64,000 bases of DNA from Labilithrix luteola (GCF_001263205.1 NZ_CP012333.1:5557001-5621000); one strand, 5' to 3'. Shown: positions 19,095 to 28,139, counted from the first letter of the stretch. Made by a program: numbers and translations. Notes: generated by a model not told the origin, from the letters alone.

Positions 19095-19583
19095 GCGTGT
19101 GGCTCCACAATGGTGACGCTTTGGGATCTCGTCTTGGACGCCGTTGTGGGCGAGCGAGCCGATTTGGCTTCGCTGGCCGGTTCCCGGCACCATGCCGCCC
19201 TGGAGAAGCGCGAGCGCGCTCACTCGTCGCGACTGAAGTTCCGCCTCACCGGCGATCGCGCGAACGAGAGCGGAAGATTCAAATGCCTTCCGAAGGTCAC
19301 CCCGAAGCCCTTCGTCCTCCGACTCGTGCGCCAGAAGCCGTTTGGCTTCACGACACACGTCCCCAACGGCCTCCAGGTCGATGACGTTGCGACGGGATAC
19401 GAGGAACTCGATGTCGACGGCAAGAACGGCCAAGGTCCGGAGCCAACGTGGCGTCGGCGATTCGGCCGCGCCCATCGCGTCACGTACACACACACGCTCG
19501 GTGATGACGGAGGTGAGTGTTTCGAATTGCACGGCGAGCAGCTCGATCTCGCGTGCGAGAACTTCCTGGCTCTCGAGGTGCAT
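19095..19583 (-). CDS. hypothetical helical protein or N-terminal extension of the DksA-like protein
   Basis: From an ATG at 19583 (12 bp after the histidine-kinase stop) the frame runs without a stop straight into the DksA-like gene. The encoded ~163 residues (start MHLESQEVLAREIELLAVQF) look like real protein: high third-position GC, mostly helical, rich in Glu/Leu/Arg. I recognise no family. It is either the N-terminal half of a 279-aa DksA fusion or a separate gene whose stop has been lost. The last ~40 residues before 19094 look less protein-like. Confidence 0.45.
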
Positions 19584-19594
19584 CGCGATTCTCG

Positions 19595-20326
19595 TCACGA
19601 ATCGGCAGAGGAAGGGAAGTAGACGGAGGCCAGGGTCCCCGACGCGGGCGACGACTCGATTCGAATCAGACCACCGTGGCGCTTCACGATGCTTTGAACG
19701 ACGGCTAGCCCGAGTCCCCAGCCACCTTCCTTGCGCGAGCAGAACGGAGTACCGAGATGAGCCACCACCTCCCGCGGCATGCCTGGCCCGCTGTCTTGCA
19801 CCGTCCAGAGGTGTGCCCCGTCTGCAGTGTCGTCGAGGGAGACCTGGACGGCGGCGCCGCGAGGCGTCACGTCGATGGCGTTCAAGACCAAGTTGGCGAG
19901 GGCTTCGACGAGCTCGCTGCGCACGCCACGGAGGCCTCTGGAACCGCATCGGACCAGCAGTTGGACACCGCTTGCCTCGGCGCGATCTTCGACGCGACGT
20001 ACCATGTCTTGCGCGATCTCCTCGGAGGAGCAGAATTTCGCGTCGTCGGCTCTCGAGCTGCGCGTCAGGTCCTCCTCGAGCAGCCCACGCATGCGGGCCG
20101 CCGCGTCCTGCGCGCGCTGCAGCCGTTCGCGGCTCTGCCCCGTGACTTCCCGCTCGAGGAGCTTCTGAACTGCGATGATGACCGCAAGGCAGTTCTTGAG
20201 GGCATGCAGGCGAGCTGCCCTCGGTGCCGGCACCGTGCCTCCGAGCAAGGTCAGAGTGGTCGCCATCGCATCGGCCTTGATTGTCTCCGTTGTCGTGCCC
20301 ATGCGACCGCAGAATGCATCCTGCAT
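19595..20326 (-). CDS. soluble sensor histidine kinase
   Basis: 243 aa with no obvious input domain. The phospho-acceptor His is in ARLHALKNCLAVII. HATPase_c motifs follow: N box ALANLVLNAIDVTP, G1 DSGPGMP, G2 GGWGLGLAVV. Several ATGs are possible near the start (20326, 20299, 20266); the first is given. There is no transmembrane segment, so it acts in the cytosol and needs a partner for sensing. It is divergent from the membrane kinase gene at 20680 and lies 12 bp upstream of the ORF leading into the DksA-like gene. Confidence 0.83.
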   Translation of the reverse strand: MQDAFCGRMGTTTETIKADAMATTLTLLGGTVPAPRAARLHALKNCLAVIIAVQKLLEREVTGQSRERLQRAQDAAARMRGLLEEDLTRSSRADDAKFCSSEEIAQDMVRRVEDRAEASGVQLLVRCGSRGLRGVRSELVEALANLVLNAIDVTPRGAAVQVSLDDTADGAHLWTVQDSGPGMPREVVAHLGTPFCSRKEGGWGLGLAVVQSIVKRHGGLIRIESSPASGTLASVYFPSSADS

Positions 20327-20679
20327 GCCGCGGGGCGAGCGCTCGGCCCTCTACGAAGTTCGTCTCGATCGTCCCGCACACGCGCCGCGACGAACGCACC
20401 GTCAACCCGCAGCTGCATCGAGCCGGCCGTTGACGGATGACCGCAGTCTGTCTCGGTGACCAAAGGTTGCCACGTCCGCGTCCGTGAGCAGTGACCGGCG
20501 GTCGGCGCCGTCAGCGAAGCTCTGCCGAGGTCCGACGAGCTCGCCGTCGGCGCCTTCGGGGCCGTCGTCCATCGGACTCGGAGCCCTGATTCAACCGTTG
20601 AACCGTCGGCGGATTCTCAACAGAGGCCGTGCACGATGCGGGATGGCGTGAGAGCGGCGATTCGTGCGAAAGAAGAGAC
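20327..20679. other. divergent intergenic region between two histidine-kinase genes
   Basis: 353 bp separating genes transcribed away from each other, so both promoters should lie here. The AGAAGAG just before 20680 is the ribosome site of the right-hand gene. I see no clear promoter consensus, repeat or RNA gene. Confidence 0.5.
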
Positions 20680-22179
20680 ATGCAAGCTGTCGATCGCTCC
20701 CGAATGGCAGGCGTCGCCGCAGTCGCCATCGGGGTGGTCGTCTTCGTCGCCGACGCGTTCGCGCCGCTCAACGTCGCCATCGCGGTTCTCCACGTCGCCG
20801 TCGTCCTTCTGTCGGCCAGCGCCTGGAACCGCCGAGGGATTCAGGCAACGTCGCTCGTCTGCCTCGGTGCGACCCTGCTCGCCTACGCGATCGCTCATTC
20901 CCACGAGTTCTCCCCACACGCGTTCGGACGCCTCCTCCTGAGCCTGTCGGCGATCTCGATCACCGCATTCTTGACCCTCAAAGGACAGGCCGCGACGCAG
21001 GCGCTCGTCGAGCAAAGTGAGTCGCTGCGGCGGAGCGAAGCCTTCCTCGCGGACACGCAGCGGCTAAGTCAGACCGGCAGCTTCAGCTTCAAAGCACCGA
21101 GCGGCGACATGTACTGGTCGGACGAGGCCGCGCGCATCTACGGCTACGAACCGACGGTGCCACCGACCATGGAGCGTGTGCTCGCCCGAGTATGTTCCGG
21201 CGACCGGGCTATCGTTCGAGGGGCCTTCGATCAGGCGCTGCGCGGTGATGGGCCTATCGACGTTCGACACCGGCTACGCATGCCGGACGGCGAAACGAAA
21301 TACGTCCACGTGCTCGCGCGTACGATCTGGAACCGTGATGGCGAGTGTGAATACCTGGGCGCCGTCACGGACGTGACGAAGGCCACGCGCGCCGAGCAGG
21401 CGCTCCACCATTCGCGAACGGAGCTCGCCCATGCCACCCGCGTGAGCACGCTCGGACAGCTCGCCGCCTCCATTTCGCACGAGGTCAGCCAACCGCTGTC
21501 GGCGGTCAACATCCACGCGAAGGCCTGCTTGCGATGGCTGAACCGTCCCGAACCGGAGCTCGCCGAAGTGCACAATACCCTGGCCCGCATCCTCGAGGCC
21601 ACCGGGCGAGCAACTCAGGTCGTTGCGCGCATTCGGTCGCTCGCGCGGAAGGGGGAACCCAATCACGTCGTCTTGGATCTGAACGAGCTCGCCCGAGAGA
21701 CGCTCCTCCTCGTGCAGCGCGAACTCCAGACGCAGGACGTGACGTTGCGCGTCGAGCTCACGAACGATCGCGCTGTCGTCCACGGCGACCGCATTCAGCT
21801 CCAGCAGGTGCTCATCAACCTGCTCATGAACGGCATGCAAGCGATGCGTGGGGGGACAGGTGAGTCGCTTCTCGTCCTTCGAACCGTGATCGAGACCGAA
21901 GGCGACGTGACCCTCACCGTGAGCGATACCGGCCCTGGCGTGGCGCCGGAGAACGAAGCTCGCTTGTTCGAGCCGTTCTTCACGACGAAGTCGGATGGCA
22001 TGGGGATGGGGCTCTCGATCTGTCGGTCGATCGTCGAGGCTCACCACGGGTGCTTGAGACTGAGGAACGACCCGCGAATCACCAAGGGCGCCACTCTCGC
22101 GCTCACGCTTCCCCCCTATCGTTCGGACATCGCCACGCCCATCGAGCGGACGAACGTTTCGTCCGTCGGAGCGCTTTAG
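20680..22179 (+). CDS. membrane-bound PAS sensor histidine kinase
   Basis: 499 aa. Three hydrophobic helices at ~10-95 (GVAAVAIGVVVFVADAF, VAVVLLSASAW, LLLSLSAISITAFL), a PAS fold ~125-245 (DTQRLSQTGSFSF, YWSDEAARIYGYEP, LGAVTDVT), HisKA with SISHEVSQPLSAVNIHA, and HATPase_c (NLLMNGMQAM, DTGPGVAP, GMGMGLSICRS). The kinase half is like that of the giant trifunctional kinase. Start ATG 20680 has AGAAGAG upstream. No regulator is adjacent. The stop codon lies inside the 10-bp target duplication of the inverted-repeat element that follows. Confidence 0.9.
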   Translation: MQAVDRSRMAGVAAVAIGVVVFVADAFAPLNVAIAVLHVAVVLLSASAWNRRGIQATSLVCLGATLLAYAIAHSHEFSPHAFGRLLLSLSAISITAFLTLKGQAATQALVEQSESLRRSEAFLADTQRLSQTGSFSFKAPSGDMYWSDEAARIYGYEPTVPPTMERVLARVCSGDRAIVRGAFDQALRGDGPIDVRHRLRMPDGETKYVHVLARTIWNRDGECEYLGAVTDVTKATRAEQALHHSRTELAHATRVSTLGQLAASISHEVSQPLSAVNIHAKACLRWLNRPEPELAEVHNTLARILEATGRATQVVARIRSLARKGEPNHVVLDLNELARETLLLVQRELQTQDVTLRVELTNDRAVVHGDRIQLQQVLINLLMNGMQAMRGGTGESLLVLRTVIETEGDVTLTVSDTGPGVAPENEARLFEPFFTTKSDGMGMGLSICRSIVEAHHGCLRLRNDPRITKGATLALTLPPYRSDIATPIERTNVSSVGAL

Positions 22180-22439
22180 CGGCAATGCCGTTCGGATAAG
22201 CAGACATCGGTCTGACATCCGATGAATCCGACCTGAGATTTTTCACAGGAAGGGGAGAAGGGCGGAAGTCTTTGGGGCGGAGAGCGGACACATCGCGCGA
22301 CACCGCGTCGGCATTGGCGCAATTCAATTCCCGAGCAGACGGATTTTGGCGCGTTACGCGGGGCGATAATAGACCCTTCCGGTCTTCCGACCTTCCTGTG
22401 AAAATTGTCTGCCTATCCGAACGGCATTGGCTTTAGCGG
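22173..22439. repeat. 10-bp target-site duplication flanking the inverted-repeat element
   Basis: GCTTTAGCGG occurs at 22173-22182 and again at 22430-22439, directly outside the two terminal inverted repeats. The left copy includes the TAG stop of the histidine kinase gene. A perfect 10-bp direct repeat at exactly these borders is the footprint of transposition. Confidence 0.8.
22183..22429. mobile_element. 247-bp MITE-like element with 24-bp terminal inverted repeats
   Basis: The left end (22183-22206) begins CAATGCCGTTCGGATAAGC. The right end (22406-22429), read in reverse complement, matches it at 23 of 24 positions (one A/G change). A second inverted match, TTTTCACAGGAAGG, lies further in (about 22240 and 22390). 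No coding sequence is inside, so it cannot move itself and would need a transposase elsewhere in the genome. The 10-bp duplication is in the range seen for IS4-type transposases; that assignment is inference. Confidence 0.78.
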
Positions 22440-22463
22440 GGACACGCACGCGGTCGATCGCGT

Positions 22464-23597
22464 TCACCCCATGATGCGGTTGCCGAGTGAGATGCCGAGC
22501 TCGGAGAGCGATGCGTTGGTTCGTTGCTGATCGCGCTCCCATCGCGACAGTGCGGACTCGAGGGCCGTTCCCTGCGCAACGTGGTGCAGCGCTTCGGCGA
22601 GCACGACGGCGTTGTCTGCTGCCTTGGCGACGCCGGCGGCCGTATGCGGTCGCACGAGACATGCCGCATCGCCGAGCAGCACCGCACGGCCGAACACCAT
22701 CCTCTCGGCAGTGAGGTCCTCGATCGCCTGTGCGAACGGCGCGCCCGTCGCGTCGATGAGCGCGGCGAGCGTCGGCGCGAGCAGCTGGTGACCCGCTTGT
22801 GCGAGCTCACGCCGGTTGTCCTCCCTCATCGCGCCGGGCGGCAGCGACCTGTCACGTTGCGTCCCGTCCTGTGCGAGGAAGAGCGTCGGCAGCCGCTCAG
22901 GCGCGAGACGCCGGTACCAGACCCAGTTCACACGCCGCCTCCCAGGCTCGACGGATCCGTCGCGCCCGGGCACCAGATACGTGAGGAAGAGATGAGCCTT
23001 GCCTTGCTGGAACGTGAAGCGGTCGCGCAGGACGCGCAGCGCTGCCGCGGGGAGTTCATGCTCGTCGACGAGGCCGCGCCACGCGACATAGCCGGCGTAG
23101 ACAGGGAGCGAAGAGGGGAGCAGTTGCGCGCGCACGCGGGAGCGGCCGCCGTCGGCGCCGACGAGCAGTTCTGCCTGTTCGACGCGTCCACTCTCGAAGT
23201 GCGCCTCGAGTCCCGTGCCGTCTTGCTGGAAGCGCACGAACGACTCGCCACCGTGGATGACGTCGGAGGGCAGGGCACGCTTCAATGCGGTGTAGACCAC
23301 GTTCCACGCGGTCTGCGTTTGCGGCATGTGAAAGCGCTGTACGATCTGGTCGCGTTCATCGAGATAGATTCGCTCGATCGAATCGACCCCCGCGTCGCGA
23401 GGGAGTGGCACGCGCCCGAACGCAAACGCGTTGACGATCGGCGGCTGCAGGACGATGCCCCCGCCGCGGCTATCGAGCTCGTTCAGCGACTGCTCGAAGA
23501 CCTCGACACGCCACCCCACGGCACGCAGCGCGGTCGCTGTGAAGAGTCCTCCCACCGAGCCGCCGATGATGATGGCACGCGGCCTTGCGTCGTCCAT
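22464..23597 (-). CDS. FAD-dependent monooxygenase (aromatic hydroxylase type)
   Basis: 377 aa. N-terminal FAD motif IIIGGSVGGLFTATALRAVG with FEQ, the middle GADGGRSRVR (DG motif) and the C-terminal LLGDAACLVRPHTAAGVAKA (GD motif). Together these define flavoprotein hydroxylases of the p-hydroxybenzoate hydroxylase fold. The RPHTAAG variant recalls 2,6-dihydroxypyridine hydroxylase-like members. It probably hydroxylates an aromatic or heteroaromatic substrate with NAD(P)H and oxygen. ATG 23597 has GAGGGAGC upstream. No catabolic partners are nearby, so the substrate is unknown. Confidence 0.87.
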   Translation of the reverse strand: MDDARPRAIIIGGSVGGLFTATALRAVGWRVEVFEQSLNELDSRGGGIVLQPPIVNAFAFGRVPLPRDAGVDSIERIYLDERDQIVQRFHMPQTQTAWNVVYTALKRALPSDVIHGGESFVRFQQDGTGLEAHFESGRVEQAELLVGADGGRSRVRAQLLPSSLPVYAGYVAWRGLVDEHELPAAALRVLRDRFTFQQGKAHLFLTYLVPGRDGSVEPGRRRVNWVWYRRLAPERLPTLFLAQDGTQRDRSLPPGAMREDNRRELAQAGHQLLAPTLAALIDATGAPFAQAIEDLTAERMVFGRAVLLGDAACLVRPHTAAGVAKAADNAVVLAEALHHVAQGTALESALSRWERDQQRTNASLSELGISLGNRIMG

Positions 23598-23700
23598 GCT
23601 TCGCTCCCTCGACGACTCATGCTGACATCGTGGGGGCCGGCTCGATAGAAGGAGATTGACGTCTCGAGGACGTTCCGCTCAACGCAGACGAGCCGTGGGG

Positions 23701-26505
23701 TTAGAAGGCAACGGGCGTCGGCGTCGAACGGTTCGTCGATGTGCCGTCGCCGAGCTGATTGTAGTTGTTGATTCCCCAGCAGCGAGCGGTGCCGTCCGGG
23801 AGCCGAGCGCAGGTGAAGTCGGCGCCTGCCGTAAGGTCCGTGATCCCGAAGAGGCCCTGAACCATCACCGCTTGGAGGCGGGTCGCCGTGCTGCCGTCAC
23901 CGAGTTGCGCCACCGTGTTCCGTCCCCAGCAGCGGGCCGTACCGTCGGAGATTCGTGCGCACGTGTGGCTGCCTGTATCGCTCACGGTCAGCTGCGAGAC
24001 ACTGGAGACGCCGCTCACGATGACGGGGGTCGATCGCTCTTTCGTCGTATTGTCGCCGAGCTGGCCGTCGCCGTTGCCCCCCCAGCAGCGCACGGTGTTG
24101 TCCGAGAGGCGTGCGCAGGTATGGCGGTAGCCCGCGACAACCTCGCGCGCCGTGGTGAGATTGCTGACCTGCGTCGGGACGAGACGAGTCGTCTGCGTAC
24201 CGTCGCCCAGCTGAGAGTAGCTGTTGAGTCCCCAGCAGCGCACGGTGCCATCGCCGAGCCGCGCGCACGTGTGATTTCCGCCGGCCGAGATATCGGCGAC
24301 CCCGGTGAGATCGGGCACCAGCGTCGGCACCCAGCGCTCCGTCGTGGAACCGTCGCCGAGCTCGCCGTTGTTGTTGCCTCCCCAGCAGCGCACCGTGCCG
24401 TCGCCGAGCCGCGCGCACGTGTGGAACCACCCGGCCGTCACCTGGACGACGTCCGACAGGTCCGGCACCACCTTGTTGTACGTCGACGTCGTGGTTCCGT
24501 CGCCGAGCTCACCATTCTTGTTGTTCCCCCAGCACGTCATCGTCTTGTCCGCGAGACGTGCGCACGTGTGATACCTGCCGGCGACGACCTCGACGGCATT
24601 GGACACTCCTGAGACGACCACCGGCGTGCTTCTCGGCAGGGTCCCGCCGACACCGAGCTGCCAGATGTCGTTGTTCCCCCAGCAGCGCACGGTGCCATCG
24701 GTGAAGAGCGCACACGCATGCTGCCCGCCGCCCGCGAGCTTGGAGGGGAACCCGGACGCGCACGCGGTTGCGTTCGTGGCGAGGCTCGTCTGCCCCGTGG
24801 GGCAGGTGGTGCACTGGCGGTTCGTGGTCGCCGTGCCCGAGGCGCTCACGTACGAGCCAGGCGCGCAGTCACTCCAGGGCGTGCAGCTGGTGGCATTGGC
24901 GACCGTGCTGTAGCCACTCGTGCACGACGAGCAGCTCCGGTCGCGCGTGGCATTGCCGTTCGACGAGATCGCTTGGCCCGCCGAGCAATTCGTCCACCCA
25001 ACGCACGCGGTGGCGGAGTTGCCATCGTGGTCCCACGTTCCGCTCGGGCACGCCTGCTTCGGCGTCGTGCCGCCGGCGCAATAGGTTCCTGCAACGCACG
25101 CCGTGCACACCGGCGCGGATGACGACGTGCCGGGGGCCGTCTGTTCGGTTCCGGCAGGACACACGCCTTGAGGCAGGCAGCTCGCCTGGTTCGACGACGA
25201 CGAGTACGTGTCCGCCGGACAGGCCGCGCACTGGCGATCCGTCGTGAACGTGCCCTGCGTGGTCACGTAGCTGCCCGGTGAACACGAACGCCATGCCGTA
25301 CAGCTCGCGGCGTTTGCCTCCGTGCTGAACGTCGCGCTCGAGCACGTGGCGCACACGCGATCGGCGACGGCGCTGCCAGTGGTGACGATGGACTGCCCCG
25401 GCACGCACGCACGCCATGCAACGCACGCCGTCGCGGGGTTCGCATCGTCATCCCATGTGCCGTTGCCACACGGCTGCTTCGGCGTCGCGGCGCCGGCGCA
25501 ATACGTTCCGGCTTCGCACGTGCTGCACACGGGGGCCGACGTCGGCGTGGCGGCGGCTGTCTGCTCCGTTCCGGCGGCGCAGGCGCCGTGCGGCAAGCAG
25601 CTGGTCTGGTTCGGCGACGACGAATACGTGTCCGAGGGACACGGCGCACACTGGCGATCGGAGATATCCGTTCCCGCGACGCTCACGAGGGTGCCGGGCA
25701 TGCAGCTCGTCCATGGCGTGCAGCTCGTCGCGTTGCGGGCCGTGCTGTACGTCGCGCTCGGACACGCGGCGCACGTGCGGTCGACGACGGAGCTCCCATC
25801 GACGGCAATGGCATTTCCCGCAAGGCAGTCGGTCCACGCGGCGCATGCCGTCGCGGCATTGCCATCGTGGTCCCACGTTCCACTCGCGCAGGCTTGCTTG
25901 GGGACATCCGTACCCGCGCAGTACGTTCCAACCTCGCAGGGCCTGCAGACGGCAGGCGAGCTCGGCGTGGCGGCGGCGGTCTGCTCCGTCCCGGCCGCGC
26001 AGACGTCGTGCGGAGTGCAGGAGGCTTGGTTCGGCGAGGACGCGTAGGTTCCCTCGGGGCACGGCGCGCATTGACGATCCGCCGTGCTACTCCCCTCCGC
26101 GCTCACGTGGTTGCCGGGCGCACACTCCGTCCACGTCGCACAACTCGCCGCGTTGGTGGTCGCGCTGAAGCTGCCGCTCGCGCACGCGGCGCACGTCCGG
26201 TCGGCGACCTTCGACGGATTGCCCGAGACGTACGTCCCCGGCGCGCAGCTCGACCACGCGACGCACGCCGTCGTGGGGTTGCCGTCGTGATCCCAGGTGC
26301 CGTCCTCGCAGACGATATCCTTGTTCCCCGGAAGTTCGCTCGTTGCGTCGGCAGCGGCATCGGTTCCGGCATCGGCGCCGTCGACCGGCCCGCCCTCGAC
26401 GGACGCATTCCCGGTCGCATCGGGAAGGGTTTCGTTACAGGCAGACAGAATCGAGAAGATGAGCGCGGTGATTGGGAACGCTGCAAGCTTACGAACGACC
26501 GTCAT
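23701..26505 (-). CDS. lipoprotein with 140-aa Cys-rich tandem repeats and C-terminal RCC1 propeller
   Basis: 934 aa. Lipobox LSAC at ~23, then a Gly/Ala/Asp linker. From ~66 to ~600 come three full and one partial 140-aa units, each opening C..GTWDxDxN and holding paired cysteines in a TNF-receptor/ephrin-type spacing (C..G(T/S)(Y/F)S, DRxCAxCP). From ~600 to the end there are seven RCC1 repeats (HTCARLxDGTVRCWGxN..GQLGDG) that should close a beta propeller. It is probably anchored to the outer membrane and exposed. The ligand is unknown. RCC1 lipoproteins also occur at 44712 and 50819. Confidence 0.85.
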   Translation of the reverse strand: MTVVRKLAAFPITALIFSILSACNETLPDATGNASVEGGPVDGADAGTDAAADATSELPGNKDIVCEDGTWDHDGNPTTACVAWSSCAPGTYVSGNPSKVADRTCAACASGSFSATTNAASCATWTECAPGNHVSAEGSSTADRQCAPCPEGTYASSPNQASCTPHDVCAAGTEQTAAATPSSPAVCRPCEVGTYCAGTDVPKQACASGTWDHDGNAATACAAWTDCLAGNAIAVDGSSVVDRTCAACPSATYSTARNATSCTPWTSCMPGTLVSVAGTDISDRQCAPCPSDTYSSSPNQTSCLPHGACAAGTEQTAAATPTSAPVCSTCEAGTYCAGAATPKQPCGNGTWDDDANPATACVAWRACVPGQSIVTTGSAVADRVCATCSSATFSTEANAASCTAWRSCSPGSYVTTQGTFTTDRQCAACPADTYSSSSNQASCLPQGVCPAGTEQTAPGTSSSAPVCTACVAGTYCAGGTTPKQACPSGTWDHDGNSATACVGWTNCSAGQAISSNGNATRDRSCSSCTSGYSTVANATSCTPWSDCAPGSYVSASGTATTNRQCTTCPTGQTSLATNATACASGFPSKLAGGGQHACALFTDGTVRCWGNNDIWQLGVGGTLPRSTPVVVSGVSNAVEVVAGRYHTCARLADKTMTCWGNNKNGELGDGTTTSTYNKVVPDLSDVVQVTAGWFHTCARLGDGTVRCWGGNNNGELGDGSTTERWVPTLVPDLTGVADISAGGNHTCARLGDGTVRCWGLNSYSQLGDGTQTTRLVPTQVSNLTTAREVVAGYRHTCARLSDNTVRCWGGNGDGQLGDNTTKERSTPVIVSGVSSVSQLTVSDTGSHTCARISDGTARCWGRNTVAQLGDGSTATRLQAVMVQGLFGITDLTAGADFTCARLPDGTARCWGINNYNQLGDGTSTNRSTPTPVAF
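24760..26310 (-). repeat. 420-bp in-frame tandem repeat, 3 full units plus a partial one
   Basis: Units begin at 26310, 25890, 25470 and 25050 on the minus strand, exactly 420 bp (140 codons) apart; the fourth ends early near 24760. The units are diverged but alignable throughout, so the gene grew by unequal duplication. Unit number may vary between strains. Confidence 0.8.
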
Positions 26506-27034
26506 GGAACCTCGGAAGAGCCCCCCTCATCGAGCGACGATGTGCGTGATCCCTCGATCCGCCGATCGAGGCCCACGCACAAACCGCGCAACCTAAAGGA
26601 AAGCGCCAAGCTCCGCTACGTCGTCGATGTCACGACACCTGCCTGCATTTCACGCGCTCTGACCGTTCAGGGCTCGCCTGACTCGCGTGGGCACGGTGGC
26701 GACTCCAACCGTTTTCGAGCGGCTCGCGTGTGGCGTGGCCGCGATCAGAACCAGCTTCGAGCCGCATGCCACGCTGCCCAACACGCTTCCAGACCACTTT
26801 CGAGTCGGTCGCGACCGGCTCCGAATCGATCGAGTGGCTCTCCGAGCCGCGCAGCGCCTCGCTCGCGCTTGGTTTCACCGCCGATTCACGGGCTCGCGCC
26901 CACACCCGAAGTGGTTCGAGCGCCTCTCGACGCGGTCGGGGGCGGCGTCGAAGCGGTACGATCCACTCGAGCGCCGGTCGCGCGCGGCCTCGAAGTGGTT
27001 TGATTCACCACGAAGCCGCACGCGGGTGAGCACC
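26506..27034. other. 529-bp intergenic stretch with 42-bp-period degenerate repeats
   Basis: No credible gene. From about 26907 a 42-bp period is clear: CGAAGTGGTTCGAG at 26907, CGAAGCGGTACGAT at 26949 and CGAAGTGGTTTGAT at 26991. Weaker related blocks (GAGCCGC, TTTCGAGTCGG) extend left to about 26740. On the minus strand the three clear units read as 14-residue repeats starting SNHF or SYRF. It may be the decayed 3' end of the hypothetical gene to its right or an independent repeat tract. Confidence 0.5.
26907..27010 (-). repeat. 42-bp degenerate tandem repeat (three clear units)
   Basis: Units start at 26907, 26949 and 26991, each with the core CGAAG(T/C)GGT(T/A)(C/T)GA. The period equals 14 codons; translated on the minus strand the units read SNHFEAARDRRSSG, SYRFDAAPDRVERR and SNHFGCGREPVNRR. 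That is coding-like conservation, but the frame has no credible start or stop. Confidence 0.55.
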
Positions 27035-27823
27035 TCAGGATGGAACGGGGCTCGGGCTCGCCGCGTTCGGGTCGGCCGCGCCAGGGGTGGGCTCGACGGC
27101 CGGCGCTTTGCCGCGGCGGTTGGCTTTCGTTTCGGCTTCGCGGAGCGCACCAAAGATCATGGTGTCTTGCGCGGGCGAAATTCCGGCGAGCTCGGCGTTC
27201 GCGATGAGCGCGTTGACCGCGCGGATCCAAGCGTTGCGCGCGTTGACGTTGGCGACCGCGCTCGACTCCGTCGCCGTGAGGCGGAGCTGCGCACGCTCGT
27301 CTTCGAGCACGCCGAGACGCTCGCCGTGCGCGATTCGCTCGTTGACGAACGATGTCAGCGTCTTCTTCTTGTCGACCACGACCGATGCGAGCAGGCTCTT
27401 CACGTCGGCCGCGCCACCGAGACGCGACTTGAGGAGCGCAGCGGCGCCGGCCTCGTTGCGGTAGCTCGTCGAGATGATCGAGACTCCCTCGGGCGTGAGT
27501 AGCGCTCGCGCGGCTTCGATCTCGCGAGCGCGTGCGCTGTCACCAACGAGAAGGGCGATGCCTTGGAGAACGAAGTCGACGCCTCGAACGACCGCATCGT
27601 GTCGCGCATCGACCTCTGCGGCTTCGGCCGAGATCTCGGCGCCGCGCGCATCGCCCTGCCCAGGCTGCGCGCCGTGCAGCTGCTTGTGCGCCTCTTCGAC
27701 CCTCGGGAGAATTCCCACACACTCGGGCAGTGCCAGAAGGGCCTTGCGAGCCGGAGTCCCGTTCGTGACCCACGGTCCCGAAATCTGAACCATCTCTGCC
27801 GTCAACAGACGCTTCAACGCCAT
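27035..27823 (-). CDS. hypothetical protein, 262 aa, helical with Pro/Ala-rich tail
   Basis: No family recognised. The protein is mostly helical and Ala/Glu/Arg-rich with no signal peptide or membrane helix. It has N-terminal MALKRLLTAEMVQISGPW, a central VVVDKKKTLTSFVNERIAHG and a disordered tail (KAPAVEPTPGAADPNAASPS). ATG 27823 is chosen for its strong GGGGAGGGA ribosome site, which argues the gene is real and well translated. A structural or scaffold role is possible but unsupported. Confidence 0.7.
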   Translation of the reverse strand: MALKRLLTAEMVQISGPWVTNGTPARKALLALPECVGILPRVEEAHKQLHGAQPGQGDARGAEISAEAAEVDARHDAVVRGVDFVLQGIALLVGDSARAREIEAARALLTPEGVSIISTSYRNEAGAAALLKSRLGGAADVKSLLASVVVDKKKTLTSFVNERIAHGERLGVLEDERAQLRLTATESSAVANVNARNAWIRAVNALIANAELAGISPAQDTMIFGALREAETKANRRGKAPAVEPTPGAADPNAASPSPVPS

Positions 27824-28139
27824 CGTTCCCTCCCCTGAATGGAAATGGGGGCGCGCCAAACGTCTCCAACGCCCCCCGCACGGGAGGCTAAACGGACCCG
27901 AAAACCCGTCAAGCCATGATCGTCGGCCCGACGACCGCCGCTGCCTGCGTCGTCCGGTATTCCTCTGCCGGAGGGCGAACGACGTCGCAAGGCCGGATGA
28001 ACGACGCCGCCCTGACGGATGTGCTCGTTGAAGCGGCTATGACGAGGTCGGCGCGGGGTAGCAGCGCCCTAGCAAGGTCTTAGAACGTCGTTTGCACTCC
28101 GGAATGACCGGATGACCGAACTCCAAGGAGTGCTCCGCC
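27824..28139. other. divergent intergenic region upstream of the decarboxylase gene
   Basis: 316 bp between the hypothetical gene and the decarboxylase gene, both reading outward, so both promoters should lie here. AAGGAG is present just before 28140. No RNA gene, repeat or clear promoter consensus seen. Confidence 0.5.

Noticed and set aside
19110..19622. 170-codon open frame on the plus strand
   Set aside because: It lies opposite the better-supported minus-strand ORF leading into the DksA-like gene and shows no protein-like pattern.
25588..27003. Long open frame on the plus strand opposite the repeat lipoprotein
   Set aside because: It mirrors the GC-rich repeats of the real minus-strand gene, has no domain or ribosome site, and runs into repeat DNA.
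26740..27010. CRISPR array
   Set aside because: The 42-bp units are contiguous and degenerate, with no constant repeat separated by unique spacers and no cas genes nearby.
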